Positions 47,870 through 57,612 of a stretch of DNA of 64,000 bases are shown here, piece by piece. This DNA comes from Zobellella maritima. GTDB taxonomy: Bacteria; Pseudomonadota; Gammaproteobacteria; Enterobacterales; Aeromonadaceae. Under the pieces are notes generated by a model that was given only the letters and a program-made list of their open reading frames with translations, was not told the DNA's origin and did not search any database. The stretch lies in the NCBI RefSeq assembly GCF_003075035.1, contig NZ_QCZE01000005.1:62001-126000 (forward strand). Reading direction: 5' to 3'. Each line of letters begins with the position of its first letter. Position 1 is the stretch's first letter. The position numbers and the translations under genes are program-made.

Positions 47870-50457
47870 ACTGGCTGATGGGGCCGTTGCTGAGCCGGGG
47901 GTTGCAGACACTGGCACGGCGCTATCGGGGATATCGCCGGCAGGGCAGCTCCGCGCCGGCCGCCGGCCTGTGCTGTGCCGGTCTGATCCTGGCCTGGGCC
48001 CTGTTCCGGCTGGAATCGCCCGGCTGGCAGGCATTGCGCACCCAGGCCCGCTACTGGTTTCCCCACCTTTCGCCGGAGCGGCCCCGGCTGGGCGACGGCC
48101 TGCGTTACCTGTTGCAGGGCGCCTGGCTGTTGCTGATCCGCCCGCCAGGGCAAAGCGAGCTCCCATGGGGCGGCTGGGCTGCCCGGCTGCGTACTGGCGA
48201 GCGCCGGCGGCGACGTTCGGCGGGGGAGGCGGGCAGGCAGGAGAACAATTCGGCGCCCTCGTCCCGGGGGGGGCGCCGGGTCGGGCGGTGGCTGATGGGG
48301 CTGACTGCGGTACTGTTGGCCCTGGTATGCGTATCACAACCCCTTGATCTGCAAACGCAGCTGGTGTTTGTGGCGGTGTTGTGGGCGATAGCCATGGTGG
48401 TGCGCCGGCTGCCGGGCCGGTTTGCCGCCCTGCTGATGATCATGCTGTCGCTGCTGGTGTCTTGCCGCTACCTGTGGTGGCGCTATACCTCGACCCTGAA
48501 CTGGGACGATCCGCTCAGCCTGTTTTGCGGACTGCTGCTGCTGGCCGCGGAGACCTACGCCTGGCTGGTGCTGGTGCTGGGCTATTTCCAGTCACTCTGG
48601 CCGCTGCATCGCCAGCCGACCCCGTTGACGGCGTCGCCGGCCGACTGGCCCGTTGTCGATATCATGGTGCCCACCTACAATGAGCCGCTGAGCGTGGTCA
48701 AGCCCACCATCTATGCGGCCCTGGGCATCGACTGGCCCAGGGACAAGCTCAACATCTACCTGCTCGATGACGGTAACCGGGCCTCGTTCCGGGAATTCGC
48801 CGAGGAGGCGGGGGTGCGCTACATCGCCCGGCCCACCCATGAGCACGCCAAGGCGGGCAACCTGAATTATGCGATGAAGCAGGCCGGCGGCGACTTTGTC
48901 GCCATCTTCGACTGTGACCATGTGCCGACCCGCACCTTCCTGCAACTGACCATGGGCTGGTTCTTCAAGGATAAAAAACTGGCCATGCTCCAGACGCCGC
49001 ACCATTTTTTCTCGCCGGATCCGTTTGAACGCAACCTGGGGCGTTTCGGCCGTACCCCGAACGAAGGCTCGCTCTTCTATGGCCTGCTGCAGGATGGCAA
49101 TGACATGTGGGACGCCACCTTCTTCTGTGGCTCCTGTGCGGTGATCCGCCGCAGCGCCCTGGACGAGGCGGGCGGCATCGCGGTGGAAACCGTGACCGAA
49201 GACGCCCATACCTCGCTGCGGCTGCACCGCCTGGGCTACACCTCCGCCTATATTCGTATCCCCCAGGCCGCCGGCTTGGCCACGGAAAGCCTGTCTGCCC
49301 ATATCGGCCAGCGCATCCGCTGGGCGAGGGGGATGGTACAGATCTTCCGGCTCGACAATCCGCTGCTGGGCAAGGGGCTGAAACTGACCCAGCGGCTCTG
49401 TTACGCCAATGCCATGCTGCACTTCCTGTCGGGCATACCCAGGTTGATCTTCCTGACCGCCCCGCTGGCATTCCTGCTGTTGCACGCCTACATCATCTAC
49501 GCCCCGGCGCTGGCCATTGCGCTCTACGTGCTGCCGCACATGATCCATGCGAACCTGACCAATTCCAGGATCCAGGGCAAGTATCGCTATTCGTTCTGGA
49601 GTGAGGTCTACGAAAGTGTGCTGGCCTGGTATATCGCCCGGCCGACCACTGTGGCCCTGCTCAACCCCCACAAGGGCACCTTCAATGTCACCGCCAAGGG
49701 CGGGCTGGTCGAGCAGGCCCATGTGGATTGGGAGATCAGCCGTCCCTATCTGGTGCTGGTGCTGCTCAACCTGTGCGGGCTGGTCGCCGGCGGCTGGCGG
49801 CTGGCATACGGCGATGCGAACGAAATCCCGACGGTGATCCTGAGTATGGGCTGGGTACTGTTCAATTTGCTGATCCTGGGCGGGGCCATCGCGGTGGCGG
49901 TGGAGGCCAGGCAGGTGCGTCAGGCGCACCGGGTGGATATTGACCTGCCTGCTGCTATCAAACGGCAGGATGGCCACCTGTTTCCCTGCACCCTGCGTGA
50001 TTACTCGGACGGCGGCGTGGGCATCGAATTGTGCCGGCACGATCTGCTGTGGGAAGGCGAGCAGCTTACCCTGCTGCTGAAGCGCGGCCAGCAGGAATTC
50101 GCCTTCCCGGCGGCCGTAATGCGACGGGCCGGGACCCGGATAGGACTGCGCTTGAGCGGCCTGACCCGGGAGCAGCATATCGAGTTTATCCAGTGTACCT
50201 TCGCCCGCGCTGACACCTGGGCCCGCTGGCAGGATGAGTTTGCCCGTGACCAGCCGGTGGCCAGCCTGAAAGACGTGCTGACGCTGGGCTGGAACGGTTT
50301 TAAGAGCCTGATCGATCACCAGCCGTCGCCCTTGGCGCGACTGTTTGCCGCAGTGAGCCGGCTGCTGGCGTGGCTGCTGTCCTTTATCCCGCGTACTCCG
50401 GAGCGGTACAAGCCGTTATCCACGGCGGCCTTTAGTTCAACCATGATGAGGGAATAA
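47866..50457 (+). CDS. bcsA: Cellulose synthase catalytic subunit BcsA
   Basis: Started at the ATG at 47866 (MNWLMGPLLSRGL), BcsA is 863 residues, near E. coli length. The glycosyltransferase core shows VPTYNEPLSVVK, the DDG motif, FDCDHVPT, VTEDAHTSLRLH and QRIRWARGM (QxxRW). The C-terminal PilZ domain binds c-di-GMP through RQAHR and DYSDGGVGI. It polymerises UDP-glucose at the inner membrane. It is coupled to bcsQ (4-base overlap) and bcsB (1-base overlap). Confidence 0.97.
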   Translation: MNWLMGPLLSRGLQTLARRYRGYRRQGSSAPAAGLCCAGLILAWALFRLESPGWQALRTQARYWFPHLSPERPRLGDGLRYLLQGAWLLLIRPPGQSELPWGGWAARLRTGERRRRRSAGEAGRQENNSAPSSRGGRRVGRWLMGLTAVLLALVCVSQPLDLQTQLVFVAVLWAIAMVVRRLPGRFAALLMIMLSLLVSCRYLWWRYTSTLNWDDPLSLFCGLLLLAAETYAWLVLVLGYFQSLWPLHRQPTPLTASPADWPVVDIMVPTYNEPLSVVKPTIYAALGIDWPRDKLNIYLLDDGNRASFREFAEEAGVRYIARPTHEHAKAGNLNYAMKQAGGDFVAIFDCDHVPTRTFLQLTMGWFFKDKKLAMLQTPHHFFSPDPFERNLGRFGRTPNEGSLFYGLLQDGNDMWDATFFCGSCAVIRRSALDEAGGIAVETVTEDAHTSLRLHRLGYTSAYIRIPQAAGLATESLSAHIGQRIRWARGMVQIFRLDNPLLGKGLKLTQRLCYANAMLHFLSGIPRLIFLTAPLAFLLLHAYIIYAPALAIALYVLPHMIHANLTNSRIQGKYRYSFWSEVYESVLAWYIARPTTVALLNPHKGTFNVTAKGGLVEQAHVDWEISRPYLVLVLLNLCGLVAGGWRLAYGDANEIPTVILSMGWVLFNLLILGGAIAVAVEARQVRQAHRVDIDLPAAIKRQDGHLFPCTLRDYSDGGVGIELCRHDLLWEGEQLTLLLKRGQQEFAFPAAVMRRAGTRIGLRLSGLTREQHIEFIQCTFARADTWARWQDEFARDQPVASLKDVLTLGWNGFKSLIDHQPSPLARLFAAVSRLLAWLLSFIPRTPERYKPLSTAAFSSTMMRE

Positions 50458-52700
50458 TGATAAAAATAATCGCCTTGTTCACCCTGATGCTGTGGAGTAT
50501 CGGCGTCCTGGCCCAGGGGGCGGCTGTGCCGGCGGAGACAGGGGCTGTCGCTGTCGGGTCGGAAGTGGTCCCGACCCGCGATGTCGAGCTCGCCTTCGGG
50601 CAGCTGGCCCCGGACATGCCGGCCTTGCGCGGCACCAGCCCCGAGGGCCAGGTCGAGTTCGGGGTGCGCAGCGATGAGGTGGTGTCCCACGCCACCCTGA
50701 ATCTGGCCTTTATTCCATCGCCGGCCCTGCTGCCGGTCGAGTCCCATGTGAAGGTGTACCTCAACGATGAAATGATGGGGGTAGTGCCGGTTGAGCGTGA
50801 GCAGCTGGGTAACAAGAGCCGGGTACAGGTGCCCCTGGACCCCCGTTATATCGGCGACTTCAACCGGATAAAACTGGGCTTTGTCGGTCACTACCAACGC
50901 ATCTGTGAAAACCCCGCCCACAGTACCCTGTGGCTGGATGTGGGCAGCGACAGTAGCCTGTCGCTGCGCTATCAGGCCTTGCCGCTGAAAAACGATCTGT
51001 CCTACTTTCCCGAGCCGTTTTTCGATGAACGGGATACCCGGGCGCTGACCCTGCCGATGGTGTTTGCCGCCTCTCCGGGGTTGACCCAGCAGAAGGCGGC
51101 GGCGGTGCTGGCATCCTGGTTCGGCGCCCGGGCCCAGTGGCGCGGCCAGCAGTTTCCGGTGCTGTTCAACCGGTTGCCCGATCGCCATGGGGTCGTATTT
51201 GCCACCAATGAACGGCGTCCGGATTTTCTGCGGGACTATCCTGCCGTCGACGCCCCGACCGTGGAGATGATCAGCCATCCCGACGACCCCTATGTCAAGC
51301 TGCTGCTGGTGCTCGGCCGCGACGATCAGGATCTGGTCACGGCGGTGCAGGGCGTAGCCCAGGGCAGCATACTGTTTCGGGGCCAGAGCGTGACGGTGGC
51401 CGGCGTCAGGCCGCTGGCGCCGCGTCAACCCTATGACGCGCCCAACTGGGTGCGTACCGACCGGCCGGTTGCCTTTGCCGAGCTGCAGCGCTATCCCGGA
51501 CAGCTGCAGGCGAGAGGCATGGAGCCCTCGCCGATGGCCCTGACCCTGAATCTGCCGCCGGATCTGTTCATGATCCGCGATCTGGGCATCCCCATGCAGT
51601 TGAAATACCGTTACACCTCGCCAAAAACGGACGATGGTTCGCGGCTGGTGGTCAGCCTCAACGATCAACTGTTGCACACCTATAGCCTCAGGCCGGAACA
51701 GCAAAGCGGCGAAAAGCTGCTGCAGCTGCTGATGTTGCAGGATGTGCCCGGAGACAATCGGCTCACCATACCGGCCCTCAAGCTCGGCACCAGCAACCAG
51801 CTGAGCTTCAACTTTGAGTATGCCAATGCGGTGCTCGGGGGGACGCCCGAACGGTGCGAGACCTATCGGCCTATCCCCAACCAGGTGGTGATCGACGGCG
51901 ATTCCACCATCGACTTTTCCGGCTACCGCCACTTCATGGCTATGCCGGATCTACGCGCCTTTGCCAACTCCGGGTTCCCGTTCAGCCGGCTGGCCGATCT
52001 GTCCCAGACCCTGGTGCTGGTCAACAAGGATCCGGAACCGGCCCAGCTTGGTGCCCTGTTCAATATCCTGGGCGCGATCGGGGCGCACACCGGCTATCCG
52101 GCATTGGGGGTACGCCTCGGCGACGACTGGGAACAGGTACAGGATCGGGATCTGGATGTGCTGTTGCTCGGCACCATACCGGCGGAACTGCGCGATGATC
52201 GCAATATCCACCTGTTGTTCGAGGCTACCCGGAGCTGGGTGAAGATGCCGGCCCGCCAGGCATCGCGGCCCGAGCTGGATCCGGATAGCGAGGATGACCT
52301 ACCGGAAAGTGAAGCCAGAATCGACTCGGATGGGCCCATGGCGGCGGTGATCGGTTTCCAGTCCCCCTTCTATGAGCAGCGTAGCGTGGTGGCGTTACTG
52401 GCAGACAGTGACCGGGGCTATCAGTTGCTGAATGAGGTGATCAACGACAGCGGCCGGCGGGCCGATTTGTCCGGTGCGGTGGCGGTGATCCGGGAATCGG
52501 GGATCAACAGCCTGCGGGTCGGCAATGCCTACCATGTGGGTTACCTGCCTTGGTGGGAACGGATCTGGTTCTTGCTGGCCCCGCATCCGCTGGTGCTGGC
52601 TGCCCTGACGTCCCTCAGTGTACTGCTGATGGTGCTGGTGCTGTGGCGGGTACTGCGTACCTTGAGCCGCCGCCGGCTGTCGCCGGATGAGCGGGTCTAA
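50457..52700 (+). CDS. bcsB: Cellulose synthase regulatory subunit BcsB
   Basis: BcsB is 747 residues. It has a signal peptide, a periplasmic body of two carbohydrate-binding/flavodoxin-like repeats, and a C-terminal anchoring helix (about 715-740, LAPHPLVLAALTSLSVLLMVLVL). It guides nascent glucan from BcsA across the periplasm. The ATG is in the TAATG junction with bcsA. It overlaps bcsZ by 14 bases, if bcsZ starts at its first ATG. Confidence 0.94.
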   Translation: MIKIIALFTLMLWSIGVLAQGAAVPAETGAVAVGSEVVPTRDVELAFGQLAPDMPALRGTSPEGQVEFGVRSDEVVSHATLNLAFIPSPALLPVESHVKVYLNDEMMGVVPVEREQLGNKSRVQVPLDPRYIGDFNRIKLGFVGHYQRICENPAHSTLWLDVGSDSSLSLRYQALPLKNDLSYFPEPFFDERDTRALTLPMVFAASPGLTQQKAAAVLASWFGARAQWRGQQFPVLFNRLPDRHGVVFATNERRPDFLRDYPAVDAPTVEMISHPDDPYVKLLLVLGRDDQDLVTAVQGVAQGSILFRGQSVTVAGVRPLAPRQPYDAPNWVRTDRPVAFAELQRYPGQLQARGMEPSPMALTLNLPPDLFMIRDLGIPMQLKYRYTSPKTDDGSRLVVSLNDQLLHTYSLRPEQQSGEKLLQLLMLQDVPGDNRLTIPALKLGTSNQLSFNFEYANAVLGGTPERCETYRPIPNQVVIDGDSTIDFSGYRHFMAMPDLRAFANSGFPFSRLADLSQTLVLVNKDPEPAQLGALFNILGAIGAHTGYPALGVRLGDDWEQVQDRDLDVLLLGTIPAELRDDRNIHLLFEATRSWVKMPARQASRPELDPDSEDDLPESEARIDSDGPMAAVIGFQSPFYEQRSVVALLADSDRGYQLLNEVINDSGRRADLSGAVAVIRESGINSLRVGNAYHVGYLPWWERIWFLLAPHPLVLAALTSLSVLLMVLVLWRVLRTLSRRRLSPDERV

Positions 52701-53811
52701 GCCCATGGGCTGGCTGTACGCAGGCGTCATGAGCCTGTTGCTGTTGGGGCCGGGTGCCGTCTCGGCCGATTGTGACTGGCCCGCCTGGCAGCGGTTCAGG
52801 CAGGACTACATCAGCGAGCAAGGGCGGGTGATCGATCCCGCCGGGGATCGTCATGTCACCACCTCAGAAGGCCAGAGCTACGGCATGTTTTTCGCCCTGG
52901 TGGCCGACGATAGGGACACCTTCGAACGGCTGCTGCGGTGGACCCAGGACAACCTGGCTGCCGGGGATCTGACGGCGCGGCTGCCGGCCTGGTTGTGGGG
53001 CCGCAACGAACGGCAGCAATGGACGGTGCTCGACCCCAATTCCGCCGCCGATTCCGATCTGTGGCTGGCCTATGACCTGCTGGAAGCCGGCCGCCTGTGG
53101 CAGAACCGTCGCTACCGGGTCCTGGGTACCCTGCTGTTGCAGCGTATCGCGCGGGAAGAAGTCGCGGACATCCCCGGCCTGGGCCCCATGTTGCTGCCCG
53201 GCAAGGTCGGTTTTGCCCGGGAACAGGACTGGACCCTCAACCCCAGCTATCTGCCGCCCCAGCTGCTGGCGCGCTTCGCCGGTTTCGACGGGCCCTGGCA
53301 GGCGATGCAAAGCGGCAACCGGCGGCTGTTGCTGGAAGCGGCCCCCGTCGGGCTGGTGCCCGACTGGGTGGTCTGGCAGCCGTCCCGGGGCTGGCTGCCG
53401 GATCCCAAGGCGGGCAGTATCGGCAGCTACGATGCGATACGCAGCTATCTGTGGGTCGGCATGCTTGCCGACGGCGATCCGGACAAGGCACAACTACTTT
53501 CTCATATGAAGTCCATGGTCGAGCTGACGGTGGCGCGGGGCATGCCGCCGGAGCGGGTGGACGTGCTGACCGGCGAAGCGTCGGGAAGCGGTCCCGTCGG
53601 CTTTTCCGCCGCCCTGCTGCCCCTGCTGCAGGGCACGGCCGCGGCCGAGGTCCAGCGCCGGCGGCTGGCCGAACGGCCAGCCGGTGAGCGGGGCTATTAC
53701 GATGCGGTGCTGACCCTGTTCGGCGAGGGCTGGGATCAGCGACGTTATGGTTTCAATCGGGCGGGTGAACTGCTACCGAACCGGGGTGATGCATGCACAA
53801 GTTCTCGTTAA
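52687..53811 (+). CDS. bcsZ: Periplasmic endo-1,4-beta-glucanase BcsZ (GH8)
   Basis: This 374-residue GH8 enzyme has a signal peptide ending near VSADC. The acid residue Glu61 lies in TTSEGQSYGMF and the base Asp249 in GSYDAIRSYLW, matching Glu55 and Asp243 of E. coli BcsZ. It trims glucan chains in the periplasm. The start may instead be the ATG at 52705, just after the bcsB stop. It overlaps bcsC by 19 bases. Confidence 0.93.
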   Translation: MSGSKPMGWLYAGVMSLLLLGPGAVSADCDWPAWQRFRQDYISEQGRVIDPAGDRHVTTSEGQSYGMFFALVADDRDTFERLLRWTQDNLAAGDLTARLPAWLWGRNERQQWTVLDPNSAADSDLWLAYDLLEAGRLWQNRRYRVLGTLLLQRIAREEVADIPGLGPMLLPGKVGFAREQDWTLNPSYLPPQLLARFAGFDGPWQAMQSGNRRLLLEAAPVGLVPDWVVWQPSRGWLPDPKAGSIGSYDAIRSYLWVGMLADGDPDKAQLLSHMKSMVELTVARGMPPERVDVLTGEASGSGPVGFSAALLPLLQGTAAAEVQRRRLAERPAGERGYYDAVLTLFGEGWDQRRYGFNRAGELLPNRGDACTSSR

Positions 53812-56800
53812 GCCTGCTGGGGTTGCCGCTCGTTCTGGCCTTGCCACCGGCGGCCCTGGCGACGGTCGAGCCCGAGTCCTGGCTGCTGGAACAGATCCGG
53901 CTGGGCGAGGCAGGCTACCGTGACAACCTGGTCGAGGAGTCCCTGCATCGCCTGGCATTGATCGCTCCCGATCATCCCCAGGTGATGGCGGCGCGGCTGC
54001 GGCTGGCACTGCGTCAGGACGATCCGCAGCTGGCCCGGCATCAACTGGAGCGGCTGGCCAGGGTGGCGCCGGATTCCGCCGAATATCGCCAGGCGCAAGG
54101 TGCCATGCTGCTGACCACAGAGGCGGGCCGTCAGCAGCTGCAACAGGCCCGGCTGCTGGCGGCGGCCGGGCGGCTGACGGACGCCCGGCAAGCCTATCTG
54201 GAGCTGTTTGGCGAGGATTTTCCCAGCCTGGATCTGGCGGTGGAATACTGGCGGCTGGTGGCGCGGCTGCCCGGCCAGCGCGGCCCGGCGATCAGCCGCC
54301 TGAAGGCACTGGACGACAGTTACCCCGGTAACCGCACCCTGCGCGGCGTGCTGGTCGGCCTGTTGTTCGATGCAGAGAGGCCCGGGCAGGGGTTTGCCCT
54401 GTTGCGGCAGATGGCCGGGGATCCGGCCACCCGCGACCAGGCCGTCGAACTCTGGCTGGACCACATCAGGCGGATGCCGGTGGGTGAGCAGAGCCTGGCC
54501 CAGTTGCGGCAGCTGGTCGAGTTTTCCGAGGGCAATACAGGGGGGCAGGCTGGGGAGCTGCTGCGGCAGCAGCAGGACTTGCTGGCCGATCCGGCCTTCC
54601 AGGCTCGCACCCGGGGACTGGCACTGGTGGCGCAGGGGCAGGGCGCCGCCGCCATCCCCTGGTTGCGACGGGCCCTGGCCGGCTATCCAGATGATGCCGG
54701 CCTGCTGGGTGCCCTGGGCCAGGCCTATGGCCGTGAGGGCCAGCGCAGCCAGGCCATCCCGTTGCTTGAGCGGGCCCTGAGGGCGGATCCGGACAGCAGC
54801 GAGCGCAGCAAATGGCAGAGCCTGCTCCGGAGCAACCGTTACTGGTTGCTGATCCAGCAGGGGGATCAGGCGTTGCAGGCCCGGCAGCTGGTGTCGGCCC
54901 GGCGGCACTACCAACAGGCAAGGCAGCTGGATGACGGAGACAGCTATGCCCTGCTGGGATTGGGAGAGGTGGCGCTGGCCAGGGGGCAGGCGGACCAGGC
55001 GGAGCGCTATTTTCGTCAGGCACTGAGCCGGGATCCGGTGAACGGCGGCGCCCTGAGGGGCTTGTTTGCCCTCTATCGCCAGCAGTCACCGGCCCAGGCC
55101 CTGGGTTATCTGGAACGGCTGCCCCGTCGCCAGCGGCAGGCCCTGGGTGACGGAGAACCCCGGCTGAGCAGCGAGCTGTTGCAGCAGCGGGCGGAGACCC
55201 TGGAGCAGGGACGGCAATGGCGGGCGGCGGCTGAAACTCTGGTCCGGGCCCGGCAGCTGACGCCGGACGATGTCTGGCTGACCTACCGGCTGGCGGCGAA
55301 CTGGCGACAGGCGGGCCGGCCCGAGCTGGCCGACAAGGCCTTTGCCGAGTTGGCATCCCGCCGGCCCGATGATCCGGAGCAGCTCTATGCCCATGCCCTC
55401 TACTTGTCGTCCGGCGGACGGGAGCGGGCAGCTCTAGCCCATATGGATACCCTGCCTCGGGCCCGCTGGAGTACCGAGATGGACGAGCTGGCACGGCGAC
55501 TGGAACAGGATCGCATGCTGGCCGAGGCGCGCAGCTTGCGAGATCAGGGTGATAACGGCGGTGCGCTGGCCATCCTGCAGGCACAGCCCGCCGACACCCG
55601 CATCTCGCTTATCCTGGCGGACTGGGCCCTGGAAGACGGCGATCCCGGCCGTGCCCTGGCCGGTTATCGTCAGGTGCTGGCGCGGGAGCCGGAAAACGAC
55701 GAGGCCCGCCTGGGAAAGATAGAGGCGCTGATTGCCGACGGTAATCTGGATCAGGCCCGGCGGCAGTTGTTCAAGCGGCGGCCTGATAATGAGCAGCAGA
55801 CGCCTTCCCTGAACAGCCGTCGCCGGGTTGCCAACGCCTGGGCGGCGGTGGGGGAGCAGCTGCAGGCCGAACGGCTGTTCCGGCAGGCCAGGCAGCAGGC
55901 GCAGCAACTGCCGCCATCCGGGGAAAACGCCTGGTTGCTGCGTGATTCGGCCAGGCTGGCCCGGCAGCTCGGGCAATCACAACAGGCGCTGGGCGACTAT
56001 GGCCAGGCGATGGCGGCCAGCGGCCTGACGGACCAGCCGCCGACGGAGAATGACGACTTCACCCGGCTGACCCGGGTCAAGCTCGACGATGACTGGCTGA
56101 CCCGCAGTGTCCGCGCCGATGCGGCGGATCTCTATCGTCAGATGGATACCACCGTCACCTTCGATCATGACTACCTGCGCTCCGGCGGCAGCGGCGGCTA
56201 TTCGGATCTGAGCGCCCATACCGGCATGCTGGAGCTGGAGACCCCCATGTTTGGCGGGCGGGGATTCCTGCGCACCGACATGGTTCGGCTGGATGCGGGC
56301 CGTTTTGACGACGGCGTCTATAAGGAGACATTCGGCACCTGCCGGGAAGTGGGCTGCAGTGACGATCATCGCCAGTCCGCCACCGGCGCCAGCGTCGGTG
56401 TCGGCTGGCGGGACCAGCGCTGGCAAGGGGATCTCGGTACCACACCGCTCGGTTTCGAGGTGGTGGACTGGGTCGGCGGCCTCGACTACAGCGGCGCCTG
56501 GCGGGACATCGGCTGGACCTTGACCGCTTCCCGGCGGCCGCTGGCCAGCTCGTTGCTGTCCTTCGGCGGTACCCAGGACCCCAATACCGGCATCCGCTGG
56601 GGCGGGGTGCGCGCCACCGGTGTCAGCCTCAGCGGCAGTTACGATCAGGGCAGGGCCCATGGCTTGTGGGGCGATATCGGTGCCAGCTTGCTGACCGGTG
56701 AAAATGTGGAGGAGAACAGGCGCACCCGGCTGATGGGGGGCTACTACTACAAGCTGGTCAATCAGCCTCAGCGGCGGGTCAGCGTGGGGCTGAACAGCAT

Positions 56801-57254
56801 GTGGTGGCAATACCAGAAGGATCTGAGCGGCTACTCCCTGGGGCAGGGCGGCTACTACAGCCCACAGCAATACCTGTCGCTGGCGGTGCCGGTGAATTAC
56901 CGGGAGCGTACCGACGATTGGTCGTGGGAACTGGGGGGATCCGTTTCCTGGTCTCGCGCGGTCACCGACGATCAGCCGCGTTATCCGCACCCGGGCCTGA
57001 TCCCGGCGGGGCTGCCCGATGCGGATGCCATCGAAGGGGGCGACAGCAGCAGCGGGTTCGGCTATACCCTGCGGGCCCTGGTGGAACGCCGGCTGAACGC
57101 GCACTGGACCCTGGGGGCGGGCATCGATATCCAGCAGGCCAGGGACTTTACCCCCAGCCATGGCCTGCTCTATCTGCGTTATTCGCTGGGCGGCTGGCAG
57201 GGTGACCTGGAGCTGCCGCCGCAACCGCTGACCCCCTATGCCGAGTTCAAGTAG
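53793..57254 (+). CDS. bcsC: Cellulose synthase outer-membrane subunit BcsC
   Basis: BcsC is 1153 residues. A signal peptide (to about 23) precedes about 18 tetratricopeptide repeats (roughly 28-750), for example ALLGLGEVALARGQADQAER. The C-terminal beta barrel runs from about 775 to 1153 and ends with TPYAEFK, with an aromatic last residue. It exports cellulose. It closes the collinear bcsRQABZC set, with a stem-loop 10 bases after the stop. Confidence 0.95.
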   Translation: MHKFSLSLLGLPLVLALPPAALATVEPESWLLEQIRLGEAGYRDNLVEESLHRLALIAPDHPQVMAARLRLALRQDDPQLARHQLERLARVAPDSAEYRQAQGAMLLTTEAGRQQLQQARLLAAAGRLTDARQAYLELFGEDFPSLDLAVEYWRLVARLPGQRGPAISRLKALDDSYPGNRTLRGVLVGLLFDAERPGQGFALLRQMAGDPATRDQAVELWLDHIRRMPVGEQSLAQLRQLVEFSEGNTGGQAGELLRQQQDLLADPAFQARTRGLALVAQGQGAAAIPWLRRALAGYPDDAGLLGALGQAYGREGQRSQAIPLLERALRADPDSSERSKWQSLLRSNRYWLLIQQGDQALQARQLVSARRHYQQARQLDDGDSYALLGLGEVALARGQADQAERYFRQALSRDPVNGGALRGLFALYRQQSPAQALGYLERLPRRQRQALGDGEPRLSSELLQQRAETLEQGRQWRAAAETLVRARQLTPDDVWLTYRLAANWRQAGRPELADKAFAELASRRPDDPEQLYAHALYLSSGGRERAALAHMDTLPRARWSTEMDELARRLEQDRMLAEARSLRDQGDNGGALAILQAQPADTRISLILADWALEDGDPGRALAGYRQVLAREPENDEARLGKIEALIADGNLDQARRQLFKRRPDNEQQTPSLNSRRRVANAWAAVGEQLQAERLFRQARQQAQQLPPSGENAWLLRDSARLARQLGQSQQALGDYGQAMAASGLTDQPPTENDDFTRLTRVKLDDDWLTRSVRADAADLYRQMDTTVTFDHDYLRSGGSGGYSDLSAHTGMLELETPMFGGRGFLRTDMVRLDAGRFDDGVYKETFGTCREVGCSDDHRQSATGASVGVGWRDQRWQGDLGTTPLGFEVVDWVGGLDYSGAWRDIGWTLTASRRPLASSLLSFGGTQDPNTGIRWGGVRATGVSLSGSYDQGRAHGLWGDIGASLLTGENVEENRRTRLMGGYYYKLVNQPQRRVSVGLNSMWWQYQKDLSGYSLGQGGYYSPQQYLSLAVPVNYRERTDDWSWELGGSVSWSRAVTDDQPRYPHPGLIPAGLPDADAIEGGDSSSGFGYTLRALVERRLNAHWTLGAGIDIQQARDFTPSHGLLYLRYSLGGWQGDLELPPQPLTPYAEFK

Positions 57255-57264
57255 GGGAGGGATC

Positions 57265-57284
57265 GCGGGCAGCTTGTTGCCCGC
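57265..57284 (+). terminator. Stem-loop after bcsC
   Basis: GCGGGCA / TGCCCGC (7 pairs, loop GCTTGT) lies 10 bases past the bcsC stop. It is followed by TGTCTCCCC rather than a clean T-run, so it is a partial or Rho-assisted terminator. Confidence 0.55.
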
Positions 57285-57343
57285 TGTCTCCCCGCGGGAG
57301 CCCGGCTTATCGCATATATGCGGATGCCTGGCGGATAGCGCAC

Positions 57344-57448
57344 TTAACCACAGATAATGGCCTTGGTTTCGATATATTCATGCAGCGCCTCCTTGCCCCA
57401 TTCCCGGCCATTGCCCGATTGTTTGTAGCCGCCGAAGGGGGCGCTGCC
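57344..57448 (-). pseudogene. C-terminal remnant of an aldehyde dehydrogenase gene
   Basis: On the minus strand this stretch translates to the aldehyde dehydrogenase C-terminus: [16 protein letters not shown], then [14 protein letters not shown] and a stop. The homology begins abruptly near 57448. The frame is open only to 57488 upstream and that part is not family-like, and the next gene upstream (dddD) is unrelated. It is therefore a deletion remnant of about 35 codons. Its parent was of the betaine-aldehyde/generic type, not DddC-type, judging by the [10 protein letters not shown] motif. Confidence 0.8.
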
Positions 57449-57520
57449 GGAACACCCACAATATGCGGTTGGGGTAGCGCATCCCCGTCAGGCCGGATCC
57501 AATGCCGAGCAGGTGCCTGC

Positions 57521-57566
57521 CAATAAAATACTGCCAATCGAGAGGGTGATTCAGGATTGGCAGTAT
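57521..57566 (-). terminator. Intrinsic terminator of dddD
   Basis: A perfect 12-base-pair stem (ATACTGCCAATC at 57528-57539 and GATTGGCAGTAT at 57555-57566) encloses a 15-base loop. On the minus strand it is followed by a T-rich TTTATT. It lies about 47 bases past the dddD stop. Confidence 0.75.
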
Positions 57567-57576
57567 GGGTAGGCAC

Positions 57577-57600
57577 TGACCGGTGCTTCGGCACCGGTCA
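57577..57600 (-). other. Perfect stem-loop immediately after dddD
   Basis: TGACCGGTGC TTCG GCACCGGTCA is a perfect 10-base-pair stem that reads with a CGAA loop on the dddD transcript strand and TTCG on the other. It begins about 13 bases past the dddD stop and precedes the main terminator. It probably protects the 3' end. Confidence 0.6.
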
Positions 57601-57612
57601 GGTATTTGCGGA

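Noticed and set aside
48592-50319. A 575-codon open frame antisense to bcsA.
   Set aside because: bcsA is unmistakable on the other strand; the antisense frame is rich in Gln/His/Arg typical of GC-rich shadows.
50418-50428. A TTATCCAC match to a DnaA box.
   Set aside because: It is inside the 3' end of bcsA, isolated, with no GATC or AT-rich partner.
57453-57560. A protein-like stretch ([17 protein letters not shown]) on the minus strand beside the aldehyde dehydrogenase relic.
   Set aside because: It overlaps the dddD terminator stem and the reading frame has no start or family context, so I treat it as chance.
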